A DNA stretch of 64,000 nucleotides, from assembly GCF_000430745.1 (NCBI RefSeq), contig NZ_KE387230.1:70022-134021 (forward strand). Reading direction: 5' to 3'. Shown piece by piece: positions 47,306 to 55,907 of this stretch. Both the position numbers and the translations under genes were made by a program. Numbering within the stretch: the first letter of the stretch is position 1; each line of letters begins with the position of its first letter. The notes below the pieces were generated by a model. That model saw nothing but the letters and a program-made list of their open reading frames with translations. It was not told where the DNA came from and searched no databases. Source of the stretch: Fictibacillus gelatini DSM 15865. GTDB taxonomy: Bacteria; Bacillota; Bacilli; Bacillales; Fictibacillaceae.

Positions 47306-47603
47306 CGTTAACATAGGGGATTAGTTCAAAGTACCCGTTTCAATATACCAAAAAATCATTTATAAAAAGTACAAGTATTAATGATAATACGGGGCTTTAC
47401 GCCTCGTTTTTATTATGTTATCCAATTATTTGAACAAACTTGTACATTTCGAACCGACCCCAACGTTACGTTTGTTGTTTACGGCACGGGCGCATAGAAT
47501 TATAAGCTGTAGGCACGAGAATAAATGATTCATTGAAAGAAGTAATAAAAGAGTAGTAAGGAATTGCGAAATCCTTTATTATAAAATTAATAGGAGTGTG
47601 AAA

Positions 47604-47864
47604 ATGGAAAAACAAATTTTAGAATTGCTTACGAAAATGGATGCTAGATTTGAAAAAATGGAAGAAAAGATTGATAAGCTGACTGAAAGAGTCGAGTTAT
47701 TCGAGAAGCAAACAATCGGGGCATTCAAAGAAGCAAACAACCGTTTAGACTTACAACATGAAAAGTTAAATTAAGCCATTGTAAGTAAATCAGATGTCAA
47801 GTTTTTAACCGATAAGATTTACCAACTGGAAAAAGAAATCTTCATCATGAAGAATCCACAATAA
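47604..47864 (+). pseudogene. Small coiled-coil protein with an in-frame stop
   Basis: With TAGGAGTG before the ATG, the ORF encodes MEKQILELLTKMDARFEKME and a coiled coil up to a TAA at codon 57 (47772-47774). The same frame then continues for 29 more codons (SKSDVKFLTDKIYQLEKEIF) to a second TAA and a clean terminator. So the ancestral protein had about 86 residues and the present product is a 56-residue truncation, unless read through. Such proteins are common on mobile elements of Bacillus. Function unknown. Confidence 0.6.
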
Positions 47865-47871
47865 ATAAATG

Positions 47872-47901
47872 AAGCACTGGAAATAGACCAGTGCTTTTTC
47901 T
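47872..47901 (+). terminator. Terminator of the coiled-coil gene
   Basis: AAGCACTGG and CCAGTGCTT around AAATAGA, followed by TTTCTTTT. Its position after the second stop supports the longer ancestral reading frame. Confidence 0.85.
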
Positions 47902-47966
47902 TTTGTATCTTTGAAAACCCCCTCCTGTGCAGGGGGTTCCGGAAAGCTTTTAGCTATGGACAATTA

Positions 47967-48209
47967 ATGCCGAAAGAAAGAGAAACATTTGGATTAAGAG
48001 AATTTAGCGGTCGAATTGAAGACATTCTATCTGAAAAACAAAGGGAAGTGGCACATATCATCCTCTCTACGCTCTATAAAGGAAACAACAATATAAGATG
48101 GCCAATATTAAAAAGAAAGCCTTTGAATAAGTTTTTAGTTGAACGGCTTGATGAGACCATTGAATGTTTGCATGGTTATGGCATTCTTCTCTTTCGTAAA
48201 GAAAGATAA
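47967..48209 (+). CDS. Hypothetical 80-residue protein
   Basis: A soluble, charged ORF (begins MPKERETFGLREFSGRIEDI). The ribosome binding site is poor, so it may be a fragment of a longer gene. The segment NIRWPILKRKPLNKFLVERL looks like a conserved core. It lies among remnants, probably accessory DNA. No family recognised. Confidence 0.4.
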   Translation: MPKERETFGLREFSGRIEDILSEKQREVAHIILSTLYKGNNNIRWPILKRKPLNKFLVERLDETIECLHGYGILLFRKER

Positions 48210-48217
48210 GGCTTAAA

Positions 48218-48343
48218 ATGAATGACTTCCAAATTATTAATCAACTATTAAATCAAGATTCTATACATGAGGAAGTGAAAAATGTACTCGTTAAAATGAA
48301 AAATGAAGGAAAAAAGCGGAGCAAGAAAATCTTTTTTCTGTGA
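48218..48343 (+). CDS. Possible 41-residue ORF
   Basis: Starts 8 bp after the preceding stop (MNDFQIINQLLNQDSIHEEV, ending KKIFFL). The region before ATG (AAGGCTTAAA) is a weak ribosome binding site. Helical and basic at the C-terminus. It could be translationally coupled to the 80-residue ORF or be a remnant. Confidence 0.35.
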   Translation: MNDFQIINQLLNQDSIHEEVKNVLVKMKNEGKKRSKKIFFL

Positions 48344-48366
48344 TCTTTTTTGAAGGAAAAATAAAA

Positions 48367-48402
48367 AAACAGCGATCGTATTGTAAAACGATCGCTGTTA
48401 AG
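48367..48402 (-). terminator. Terminator of the Bcr/CflA gene
   Basis: AACAGCGATCG and CGATCGCTGTT form an 11-bp stem; the minus strand continues TTTTTTTAT. Confidence 0.85.
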
Positions 48403-48408
48403 AAGAGA

Positions 48409-49644
48409 TTAGACGCTTGTTTTATTCCGTTTCACCAGGAAGAAATAGCACGAAATGGCGGCAACTTCGGCAGCGGCGATGACAATGCCCATTGGAAGGG
48501 CGGTGTGGCTGCCTCCAAGTCCGACGAGCGGTGCGGCGAGTGCGCCAAAGATGAAAGGAAGCAAGCCGAGCAAGGCCGAAGCGCTTCCGGCTGTCTTTTC
48601 CTGGCTTTGCATCGCCAGCGAGAAGCTCGTCGTCGAAACGATGCCGACACTCGAAACAACAACAAACAACGGAATCACGACCCCGATCAGCCCGCAACCG
48701 GCTAGAATCATTGTAAAAAGAATAAGCCCTCCGAGTGTCGCAATGCCGAGGCCGGTAAAAAGAAGCCTTGATTCCCTTATCCTCCCCGCCAGCTTGCCAG
48801 TTAATTGGCTGGCAATGATGATGCCAATTCCATTGACTGCGAAAAATAGGCTGAACCCTTGAGGCGACACGCCAAAAATATCTTGGAGGACGAATGGCGA
48901 TCCGGATATATAGGCAAACATGGCGGCCATCACCAGTGCCTGCGACCAGGCGTACCCCATAAAAACGCGGTCCTTAATCAAGTCACGGAAGGTCGACAGC
49001 GTATTTTTTATGCCACCCGCCGCTCGCCGTTCCACTGGCAATGTTTCTTTTAAACCGAAAATGACGGCAGCAAGCATCACTGCGCCAATGAGGCAAAGAA
49101 CGACAAAAACCCCTTGCCATGGGACAATTTTCAATAACTGGCCGCCCACAATCGGTGCCAGGATCGGAGCCACTCCGTTAATAAGCATTAAAAGTGAAAA
49201 GAATTTCGTCAATTCCGTTCCAGAATAAAGATCCCGGACGATAGCACGGGAAATGACGATGCCAGCGGCTCCGCATACCCCCTGGACAAACCGGAGGACG
49301 ATCAGTACCCAGATGGATGGACCGATCGCGCAAAGCAATGAGGAGGCAGCATATAAGGCAAGCGAAATAATGAGCGGTTTTCGCCGCCCGCGAACATCGC
49401 TCACCGGCCCGACGACAATCTGGCCAAGCGCAAGCCCTAACAGGCAGGCGGTCAAACTAAGCTGGGCAAGCGAGGTTGTCGTATGCAAGTCTTTTGTCAA
49501 TGTCGGCAATGAAGGAAGATACATATCGATGGAAAGTGGTCCGAATGCCGACAAAGAGCCGAGAATGAGGGCGATCCACAATCGGCGTGAACGTGACATG
49601 TTATGCGTATATGCTTCTTTTGATTGGCGCAATACGTTGTTCAT
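48409..49644 (-). CDS. Bcr/CflA-family multidrug efflux MFS transporter
   Basis: A 411-residue, 12-helix drug:proton antiporter. Typical motifs: LSAFGPLSIDMYLPSLPTLT in helix 1, LGLALGQIVVGPVSDVRGRR (motif A with D and RGRR) and RFVQGVCGAAGIVISRAIVRD (motif C region). The family exports bicyclomycin, chloramphenicol, sulfonamides or peptides; the true substrate is unknown. The start at 49644 has only a distant GGAAGGA. No drug regulator is adjacent. Confidence 0.88.
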   Translation of the reverse strand: MNNVLRQSKEAYTHNMSRSRRLWIALILGSLSAFGPLSIDMYLPSLPTLTKDLHTTTSLAQLSLTACLLGLALGQIVVGPVSDVRGRRKPLIISLALYAASSLLCAIGPSIWVLIVLRFVQGVCGAAGIVISRAIVRDLYSGTELTKFFSLLMLINGVAPILAPIVGGQLLKIVPWQGVFVVLCLIGAVMLAAVIFGLKETLPVERRAAGGIKNTLSTFRDLIKDRVFMGYAWSQALVMAAMFAYISGSPFVLQDIFGVSPQGFSLFFAVNGIGIIIASQLTGKLAGRIRESRLLFTGLGIATLGGLILFTMILAGCGLIGVVIPLFVVVSSVGIVSTTSFSLAMQSQEKTAGSASALLGLLPFIFGALAAPLVGLGGSHTALPMGIVIAAAEVAAISCYFFLVKRNKTSV

Positions 49645-49794
49645 CTATCATTTCAGTCCTTCCCCATGTTTATTTCAATAAAAATTTCTAACTATTATAC
49701 TACAACTATAAATTAATTAGTTAATTTTTTTATAATTTCCGAGATCGTAACTTCTGGAAACGTCAGAGGACCTTCAAAAGTGAAGGTCCTCCCA

Positions 49795-51006
49795 TTAAGA
49801 AAATTGTTCCTTATATATGCTTTCCATTTTGTTGCGGCCGGCATGGATGTCCTGGTGAAACTGAATGGCCGCATTGCTGCGAATTTTTCTTACCTCGTCT
49901 AAGGCGTTTTCAAGATGTTTGTCAATCGCCGAATCCGCCGATTGGATCGTTTCTTTTGCGATCGACAAACCTGCGACAAACCCTTGCGCTCTGGCGACTT
50001 TGGCGCTTTCAATGCCTGTAATGTTTCCGGCGACGTATAGTCCTTCAAGCGGTGTTTTCATCCGTTCATTATGGACAGGCACATGGCCGCCGAGTTCTGG
50101 AAAATAATGAAATGGACAGCCGGCGACAGCCGCAAGTTCAGCAAGCGGATAAAGCCCTCCGGCAATACAGACAAAGTCGACATCCATCGTTTGCTCGCTC
50201 CCTTCGATCCTTTTTCCATCGGGAGTGACGCTGCAAATAGTGACGGATTCTACTTCTTTCTCTCCATTAATTTGAACTGCCGCCTTCCGGAGATGGATAG
50301 GGATGCCCCACATTTTTACCCCGCTTTTCGGATAAAAAGTGAGAGCGAGTTTTTGCATCCAATTGGCTCTGGAGAGTTTGCCTCCCATTCTTAGAAATGC
50401 GGATGGCGCCAGATGGGAAATACGCAATAACGATTGCATGACTTTGCGGGGATTCCCGGCATCTTTGGTTATCGGGTTAACAGGGGGCAACACCATTCCG
50501 ACAACGTCGCCGCCCGCCAGCTGAAGTTCACGGGTAATCGCCGCTGACAGCACATTGATGCCAATAACGATCCCTTTCTTTCCAGGGCGGACGCGGTGCA
50601 CATTCGTCATGACCTGGGCGGCTCCAATTGACATGACGCCTGGAAGCGTCCAGCCGGGAACGGGTGCGGGGGTCTCAGCGGCACCGGTCGCAAGCAGGAG
50701 CTTAGGTGTGTCGATTCGCTCTTTATTCGTGTGGACACGCCAGCCTTGTCCCACTTCTTCAATATGATGGACGGATACACCACACCATATGTCGACACCG
50801 AGTGCTCTTGCCTGTTCCACTAAAATGTTTGCTTCCTTGATTCCATTCCACCACGTGCCATCAGGCTCCTGGTGAAGCTGGCCAAGAAGGCGGCCGCCCG
50901 GTTTCATGAATTCATCGATGACAACGACTTGCAAGTTCCATTTCGCGCAGGCGATTGCAGCGGATAAACCGGCTGGCCCTGCGCCGATTATAACGGCATC
51001 ATACAT
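49795..51006 (-). CDS. FAD-dependent oxidoreductase subunit of D-hydroxyproline/proline dehydrogenase
   Basis: A 403-residue flavoprotein with DAVIIGAGPAGLSAAIACAK (FAD GxGxxG) and a second nucleotide motif around GIVIGINVLSAAI, ending in a C-terminal helical region. It is homologous to HcnB and the alpha subunits of heterotetrameric amine dehydrogenases. With the ferredoxin-like and BFD subunits just upstream and the DAO-type subunit in the other arm, it completes a membrane- or electron-chain-linked dehydrogenase oxidising cis-4-hydroxy-D-proline. ATG at 51006 chosen because AGGAG lies 10 bp upstream. Overlaps the ferredoxin gene by 8 bp. Confidence 0.85.
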   Translation of the reverse strand: MYDAVIIGAGPAGLSAAIACAKWNLQVVVIDEFMKPGGRLLGQLHQEPDGTWWNGIKEANILVEQARALGVDIWCGVSVHHIEEVGQGWRVHTNKERIDTPKLLLATGAAETPAPVPGWTLPGVMSIGAAQVMTNVHRVRPGKKGIVIGINVLSAAITRELQLAGGDVVGMVLPPVNPITKDAGNPRKVMQSLLRISHLAPSAFLRMGGKLSRANWMQKLALTFYPKSGVKMWGIPIHLRKAAVQINGEKEVESVTICSVTPDGKRIEGSEQTMDVDFVCIAGGLYPLAELAAVAGCPFHYFPELGGHVPVHNERMKTPLEGLYVAGNITGIESAKVARAQGFVAGLSIAKETIQSADSAIDKHLENALDEVRKIRSNAAIQFHQDIHAGRNKMESIYKEQFS

Positions 51007-51343
51007 GGCGGGCAATCTCCTTTCGTTTTAAAGGAGTAGGTTGGCGTTTTCCGCTTTCAATTACCATTCCGTCATTAATTTCTGTCAAACAACTACGGAC
51101 GCCGGGTTGCCCATTGACCGTCACGCGGCATTCGAAGCAATGGCCGATATTGCAATAGATCCCGCGCGGCGTTTCTTTTTCTTCGTGGACGCGAAGCGTT
51201 CGGACACCGCTGGCTAAAAGGGCGGCGGCGATCGTTTCTCCTTCAAATCCTTTATACTTTTTCCCGTCGAACGTAAAATGAACGGCATTTCGTTCAGGCA
51301 TCGTCCCGAGGACCGGATGATGGAGAATGCGGCGATTATTCAT
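50999..51343 (-). CDS. [2Fe-2S] ferredoxin-like subunit (HcnA type)
   Basis: A 114-residue protein with the plant-type [2Fe-2S] cysteine pattern compressed in YCNIGHCFECRVTVNG plus a later cysteine (RSCLTE). It matches the gamma subunit (HcnA/SoxA N-terminal type) of multi-subunit proline, hydroxyproline or opine dehydrogenases, passing electrons from flavin to the chain. AGGAGG lies 8 bp before the ATG. Overlaps both neighbours by 8 bp, so the three subunits are made together. Confidence 0.87.
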   Translation of the reverse strand: MNNRRILHHPVLGTMPERNAVHFTFDGKKYKGFEGETIAAALLASGVRTLRVHEEKETPRGIYCNIGHCFECRVTVNGQPGVRSCLTEINDGMVIESGKRQPTPLKRKEIARHV

Positions 51344-51611
51344 GGCATCCGCCTCCTAACGTTTGGAATGAAACCGGCCGGACGGGTGGCTGGTATTTCA
51401 AAGGAATCTGATCTGGCGTTTGATTTCCCGTCGCCTCCATTAAAATGGCATCGATCGCAAAACGGCACGTCCGTCCGCCACAATAGCCCATTCCCGCTCT
51501 AGTGCGCAATTTTAGCTCCCGGGCCGAACATTTATATTCTTTTGCCGTATTCGTTAATTCTTCAAGGGTAACTTCTTCACACCGGCAAATAACGATTGCT
51601 GAATCTTTCAT
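51336..51611 (-). CDS. BFD-type [2Fe-2S] subunit
   Basis: A 91-residue protein of the bacterioferritin-associated-ferredoxin-like [2Fe-2S] family: CRCEEVTLEEL at the N-terminus and GMGYCGGRTCR supply the four cysteines. In related dehydrogenases this domain is fused to, or encoded beside, the FAD subunit. AAGGAGG sits 8 bp before the ATG at 51611; an ATG six codons earlier is less suitable. First gene of the minus-strand arm, directly after a sigma-54 promoter. Confidence 0.87.
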   Translation of the reverse strand: MKDSAIVICRCEEVTLEELTNTAKEYKCSARELKLRTRAGMGYCGGRTCRFAIDAILMEATGNQTPDQIPLKYQPPVRPVSFQTLGGGCHE

Positions 51612-51671
51612 TAAAAAATCCTCCTTCATTGATGGCTTTAGGGCTTCATTTGCCTCTAATGAAAGTAAGCA

Positions 51672-51687
51672 TGCAAGAATTAAGCCA
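51672..51687 (-). promoter_or_regulatory. Sigma-54 promoter of the dehydrogenase arm
   Basis: Read on the minus strand: TGGCTTAATTCTTGCA, with the invariant GG (51686-51685) and GC (51674-51673) separated by exactly 10 bp. It lies about 60 bp before the BFD start codon, downstream of the sigma-54 activator gene on the same strand. Confidence 0.75.
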
Positions 51688-51723
51688 ACTTGAAGGAAGA
51701 AGAATCGGCTACATGGCGGGGGT

Positions 51724-51802
51724 CTTCATTCGGTAAGTAGAAGTCATCTTCGGCAAATATTCAAGCTTCTTTATTCGGTAAGTAGAGGGTCATCTTCGGC
51801 TA
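51724..51802. repeat. Two 45-bp direct repeats next to the activator stop codon
   Basis: ATTCGGTAAGTAGA-N-GTCATCTTCGGC occurs at 51728-51754 and 51773-51800. A third half (TCGGC) lies near 51707. They sit 40-115 bp upstream of the sigma-54 promoter, where enhancer sites for the activator would be expected, but they could also belong to the intergenic repeat families of this genome. Confidence 0.7.
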
Positions 51803-53497
51803 AATGCCAAGTTTTTTCATTCGATTGTAAAGAGTGGCCCGGGTGATGCCGAGCTGGGTGGCCGCCGCTTGTTTATTTCCATTTTGTTTTTTCAACGTTT
51901 CCAAAATGATTTTCTTCTCATAGTGGCCAAGCTGTTTGCTTAGCGTCAAGGATGGATCGACCGTTATTTTTTCTTCGAAATGCAATGAGGATGATTCCGG
52001 ACTGATTTGCGGTTCAGGCGTAAATGGCAAATCTTCTCGTTTAATATGGCCATCTGTCGCAAAGACGACAAGCCGTTCAATGGCATTTCTCAGTTCGCGT
52101 ATGTTGCCGGGCCAATCGTAAGCTAGCAAATCTTGCATGATATTTTGCGAGATTCCATGCAATGGTCGATTATAGCGAACGGAAAATTCATAGAAAAAGT
52201 AATGGCTCAGCTCAATGACATCTTCATACCGCCTGCGCAAAGGAGGGACTTGGATGTTGACAATATTCAATCGGTAATACAAGTCTTCGCGGAACTTATT
52301 TTCGCTTACCATTTTCTCTATATTTTTATTTGTGGCGGCAATGATGCGGAAGTCGGCGTCAATTTCTTTCGTCCCGCCGACGGCAAAGTATTTTTTCTCT
52401 TGCAATACCCGAAGGAGCTTCACTTGCATATCTAAAGGCATTTCCCCGATTTCATCCAAAAAGAGCGTGCCTCCTCTGGCCAATTCGATTTTCCCTTTCT
52501 TGCCACGTGTATCCGCCCCGGAAAACGCCCCTTTTTCGTAACCAAATAATTCGCTTTCAAATAGGGAGGCCGGAATTGCCCCGCAATTGATCGGGATAAA
52601 CGGGCTGCCGGCTGCTTCCCGCGTTTCATGAATCGCTTTGGCGAACAGCTCCTTGCCGACGCCGCTTTCCCCGAGGATCAAAACAGGGACCTCCGTCGTA
52701 CACACTTTTTTTGCCCGCTCAATCGTTTCTTTAATAGCCTTGCTGCTTCCCCTGATCATTTGAAACGGGTCTTTGGAAGGGCTTAATTTGGACACTTTTT
52801 CCTCTAACTGAAGCATTTTTGCCGAGACGTTAAACAGTTCCTGATTAAGGCGGACTTGTCTCGTAATGTCTGTTTCGGAAACGACGGCTCCGACAATTTC
52901 ATCATGCAAATAGACGGGGGCTGAATTGATGAGCACGGTTACATCTTCGCGCGGTTGGTGATGATGCTTGTTCAACGTTTTACCCGTTTTCAGTGTTTGC
53001 ATAATTTCCAGATGGTCGATTGTAAAAAAGTCCGTAATCGGCTTTCCGACGATTTCGTTTTGTTTATAGGAAAAAATCCGTTCCGCCCCTTCTGTCCATA
53101 CTTTAACGATACCATCTTTATCGATCGCCGTGACGGAGGCATCGATCGTATTGAGAATGGTTTTGAAAAAAACTTCGCCATATTGAAGCGCATGAAATAA
53201 ATGCTGTATCACATTGTAGGCCGACAGGTAGCCCGCGATGCCGCCGTCTTGCTGTTTCACGATAATGATGTTGTTCTCTTTAAATAATGGGAGAATTTTC
53301 TCCACGGATTCATTCTCGTTAATCGCGGCACACGGTATCCAGCTTCTTTTTGACCGGTCAAAATAGGAAGATTCATCGCAAAGCGCCAGGAACATGTTGC
53401 GGGAATCTTCTTTTAAGATCGGTTCATCTTTCGTTGTCAGCAAAAGAAAATCCGTTTCCATCCATTCATGAAGAGAAGGCAAGTAACTAAACATCAT
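51800..53497 (-). CDS. Sigma-54-dependent transcriptional activator with PAS sensor
   Basis: A 565-residue enhancer-binding protein. The N-terminal region (1-115) has a CBS-like segment; a PAS domain follows (about 118-225: NTIDASVTAIDKDGIVKVW), then the AAA+ domain with Walker A GESGVGKE, the sigma-54 contact loop GAFSGA (a common variant of GAFTGA), Walker B LFLDEIGEM and RRR, and a C-terminal Fis helix-turn-helix (AAATQLGITRATLYNRMKKL). It lies between the two hydroxyproline arms, each with a sigma-54 promoter, so it is the obvious activator, induced by hydroxyproline or a catabolite. Confidence 0.92.
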   Translation of the reverse strand: MMFSYLPSLHEWMETDFLLLTTKDEPILKEDSRNMFLALCDESSYFDRSKRSWIPCAAINENESVEKILPLFKENNIIIVKQQDGGIAGYLSAYNVIQHLFHALQYGEVFFKTILNTIDASVTAIDKDGIVKVWTEGAERIFSYKQNEIVGKPITDFFTIDHLEIMQTLKTGKTLNKHHHQPREDVTVLINSAPVYLHDEIVGAVVSETDITRQVRLNQELFNVSAKMLQLEEKVSKLSPSKDPFQMIRGSSKAIKETIERAKKVCTTEVPVLILGESGVGKELFAKAIHETREAAGSPFIPINCGAIPASLFESELFGYEKGAFSGADTRGKKGKIELARGGTLFLDEIGEMPLDMQVKLLRVLQEKKYFAVGGTKEIDADFRIIAATNKNIEKMVSENKFREDLYYRLNIVNIQVPPLRRRYEDVIELSHYFFYEFSVRYNRPLHGISQNIMQDLLAYDWPGNIRELRNAIERLVVFATDGHIKREDLPFTPEPQISPESSSLHFEEKITVDPSLTLSKQLGHYEKKIILETLKKQNGNKQAAATQLGITRATLYNRMKKLGI

Positions 53498-53635
53498 TCA
53501 TCCTCCCCTGAAGAAGTGCCAAATTTTTTATACGCTATAAAAAATATTTTACACTTTTAATAAGAAAATACAAATAATTTTGACACTTTGTAAACAAGTG
53601 GGAGAATGGGCAGTTCTATCGGTTGATCACTCTTT

Positions 53636-53652
53636 TGGCATAGATTTTGCAA
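53636..53652 (+). promoter_or_regulatory. Sigma-54 promoter of the catabolic arm
   Basis: TGGCATAGATTTTGCAA has GG at 53637-53638 and GC at 53649-53650, exactly 10 bp between them, close to the consensus TGGCAC-N5-TTGCA. The start codon at 53682 gives a leader of about 20 nt. Upstream, AAGTG(C/T)CAAA motifs occur in inverted orientation (53515 and about 53580) and may be activator sites. Confidence 0.8.
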
Positions 53653-53681
53653 TTTTAATGGCGAGGGAAAGGGGGAGAAGT

Positions 53682-54866
53682 ATGACCGCAAAGCAGCATG
53701 CGGAGATTGCCATTATTGGCGGAGGAATTATCGGCAGCGCGATAGCGTATTACGTTTCAAAAGCTGGCCTTGATTGCCTCGTTCTTGAAAAAGGCGAGCT
53801 TGTAAGTGGCACATCGTCCAGGTGTGATGGCAACATATTGGCGATCGACAAAGATCCGGGCTTTGACAGCCAGATGTCGTTAAAAAGTCAGGAGCTCGTA
53901 AGTGAATTAAGCCGTGAGCTTGATTTGCCGTTTGAATATCGGGCGCCGGGGAGTATTTTAGTGTGTGAATCAGAAGAAGAGATGGCGGCGGCTGAAAAAT
54001 GGGTCGCTCGCCAAAAAGAAGCGGGATTGCGCTTTCGGATGTTGGACCGCTCCGATATTCGCCAGGAATCTCCTTATTTTGCCGACGATTTGCCTGGAGG
54101 ATTGGAGTGCGAGACGGATTCAACCGTCAATCCTTATTTAATGACCTATTCCTTGTTTGATAAAGCGCAAAAATATGGCGCGCGCATTGTAACCCACACC
54201 GAAGTTAAGTCAATTACAAAGAACGGGAATTTTTCAATTGAAACAACGAATGGAACGTTTACGGCGAAAAAGGTTGTCAATGCAGCCGGAGTCTGGTCGC
54301 CGGTGATCGGCAAAATGGTCGATGTTAACGTGCCTATAAAGCCGAGAAAAGGCCACATCGTTGTCGCTTCGAGACAGCAGCCTGTTGGATTGCGGAAAGT
54401 AATGGAGTTCGGCTACCTTATCTCAAAGTTCGGCGGCAAGCGGCAAGTAGATGAAGAAACGAAAGAATATGGCGTCGCACTCGTTTTTGAGCCGACCGAA
54501 AGCCAGAATTTCTTAATCGGGAGCAGCCGGCAGTTCGTTGGATTCGATACGGAGGTTGATATGACCGTTATTAAATGCATGGCGCGCCGGGCGCTTCGAT
54601 TTTATCCGAAAATCGCCGATTTTACGCTCATTCGCACATATGCGGGCCTCCGTCCATGGACGGAAGATCATTTGCCGATTGTTTCCCACGTAGAAGAAGT
54701 TCCCGGGTTTTACATTGCAGCGGGGCATGAAGGGGACGGGATCAGCCTGGCGGCGGTCACAGGGAAACTCATCGAAGATCTTATCCTCGAGAAGGCCGAA
54801 ACGATCATTCCATATGAGCCGCTTCGCCACGACCGCTTTTCCTTTTTGACAGAAGGGGTGACATAA
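53682..54866 (+). CDS. FAD-dependent D-hydroxyproline dehydrogenase subunit (DAO family)
   Basis: A 394-residue D-amino-acid-oxidase-fold flavoprotein: IAIIGGGIIGSAIAYYVSKA (FAD site) and the C-terminal GHEGDGISLAAVTGKL. It corresponds to the beta/HcnC-type catalytic subunit that oxidises cis-4-hydroxy-D-proline to 1-pyrroline-4-hydroxy-2-carboxylate, with the three subunits from the divergent arm. The ATG at 53682 follows AAAGGGGGAG; an in-frame ATG-less extension back to 53580 would overlap the sigma-54 promoter and is rejected. Confidence 0.87.
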   Translation: MTAKQHAEIAIIGGGIIGSAIAYYVSKAGLDCLVLEKGELVSGTSSRCDGNILAIDKDPGFDSQMSLKSQELVSELSRELDLPFEYRAPGSILVCESEEEMAAAEKWVARQKEAGLRFRMLDRSDIRQESPYFADDLPGGLECETDSTVNPYLMTYSLFDKAQKYGARIVTHTEVKSITKNGNFSIETTNGTFTAKKVVNAAGVWSPVIGKMVDVNVPIKPRKGHIVVASRQQPVGLRKVMEFGYLISKFGGKRQVDEETKEYGVALVFEPTESQNFLIGSSRQFVGFDTEVDMTVIKCMARRALRFYPKIADFTLIRTYAGLRPWTEDHLPIVSHVEEVPGFYIAAGHEGDGISLAAVTGKLIEDLILEKAETIIPYEPLRHDRFSFLTEGVT

Positions 54867-54867
54867 A

Positions 54868-55890
54868 GTGAAAGCGACAAAAGTGTTCCAGGCGATTGAT
54901 ACACATACAGGCGGAAACCCAACGAGGACCATCATTAGCGGAATGCCGCCATTAAAAGGAAAGACGATGTCGGAAAAAATGCTTCATATGAAAGAAGAGT
55001 ATGACTGGGTCCGGACGTTTTTAATGTATGAGCCGCGCGGGCATGAAGTTATGTCCGGAGCGATCCTAACAGAACCATGCGACCCGCGGGCGGACTTCGG
55101 CGTCGTTTACATTGAGACGGGCGGGTATTTGCCGATGTGCGGGCATGACACAATCGGTGTTTCGACGGCGCTCGTTGAAGCGGGGATCGTTGATATCCAA
55201 GAACCAATGACGAAACTGAAGCTCGACACGCCAGCCGGTTTAGTTGAAGTATCCATTCGTATCGAGAACGGAAAAGCGAAGGAAGTGACGTTTTGCAATG
55301 TTCCTGCGTTTTTATTAAAACGTGTTGAAGTAAATGTTCCAGAGCTTGGCATGGTCGAATGCGACATTGCGTATGGCGGAAATTTCTACGCCATTACCGA
55401 TGCGCGAAAGCTCGGGCTCGACTTAGTTCCTGCAAACGCTTTAGCGATTGTATCGACTGCTGTCCGCATTCGGGATGCGATTAATCGGTCAGCCGAGGTC
55501 GTTCACCCAGAAGCCCCATTTATTCGCGGGTTAACGCATGTAGAATTTTACACTGACCCGACGAACGAACAGGCCAATGTGAAAAATACGGTCGTCGTTC
55601 CCCCCGGGGGAATCGACCGCTCGCCATGCGGGACGGGGACGTGCGCGAAGATGGCGACATTGTATGCGCATCATGAACTGAACGTGGGTCAGCGTTTCGT
55701 CCATGAAAGCATCGTCGGCTCGTTATTTAAAGGGAAAATTGTCAGAACGACGAAGGTCGGCGAGCTAGATGCCGTCGTCGCTGAAATTACGGGCTCGGCA
55801 TGGGTGATGGGGATGCATCAATTTTTTTATCAGCCTGAAGATGAATTAAATGATGGCTTTCTTTTAATTCCGCCGATGAAGGGCCATTAG
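54868..55890 (+). CDS. Hydroxyproline 2-epimerase (proline racemase family), copy 1
   Basis: A 340-residue proline racemase fold enzyme with both catalytic cysteines: MCGHDTIG (around residue 90) and SPCGTGT (around residue 254). The Cys/Cys pair marks a racemase or epimerase rather than a trans-3-hydroxyproline dehydratase. With the dehydrogenase it would convert trans-4-hydroxy-L-proline to cis-4-hydroxy-D-proline. GTG start, 1 bp after the previous stop, with AAGGGG upstream. A proline racemase role is a possible alternative. Confidence 0.87.
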   Translation: MKATKVFQAIDTHTGGNPTRTIISGMPPLKGKTMSEKMLHMKEEYDWVRTFLMYEPRGHEVMSGAILTEPCDPRADFGVVYIETGGYLPMCGHDTIGVSTALVEAGIVDIQEPMTKLKLDTPAGLVEVSIRIENGKAKEVTFCNVPAFLLKRVEVNVPELGMVECDIAYGGNFYAITDARKLGLDLVPANALAIVSTAVRIRDAINRSAEVVHPEAPFIRGLTHVEFYTDPTNEQANVKNTVVVPPGGIDRSPCGTGTCAKMATLYAHHELNVGQRFVHESIVGSLFKGKIVRTTKVGELDAVVAEITGSAWVMGMHQFFYQPEDELNDGFLLIPPMKGH

Positions 55891-55907
55891 AAAGGGGGGA
55901 TGTGGGA

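Larger units (their letters stand above)
46962..47603. other. Gene-poor accessory region
   Basis: It holds a terminator (47047-47092), a minus-strand protein fragment (47162-47305) and about 280 bp with no recognisable feature. Confidence 0.5.
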
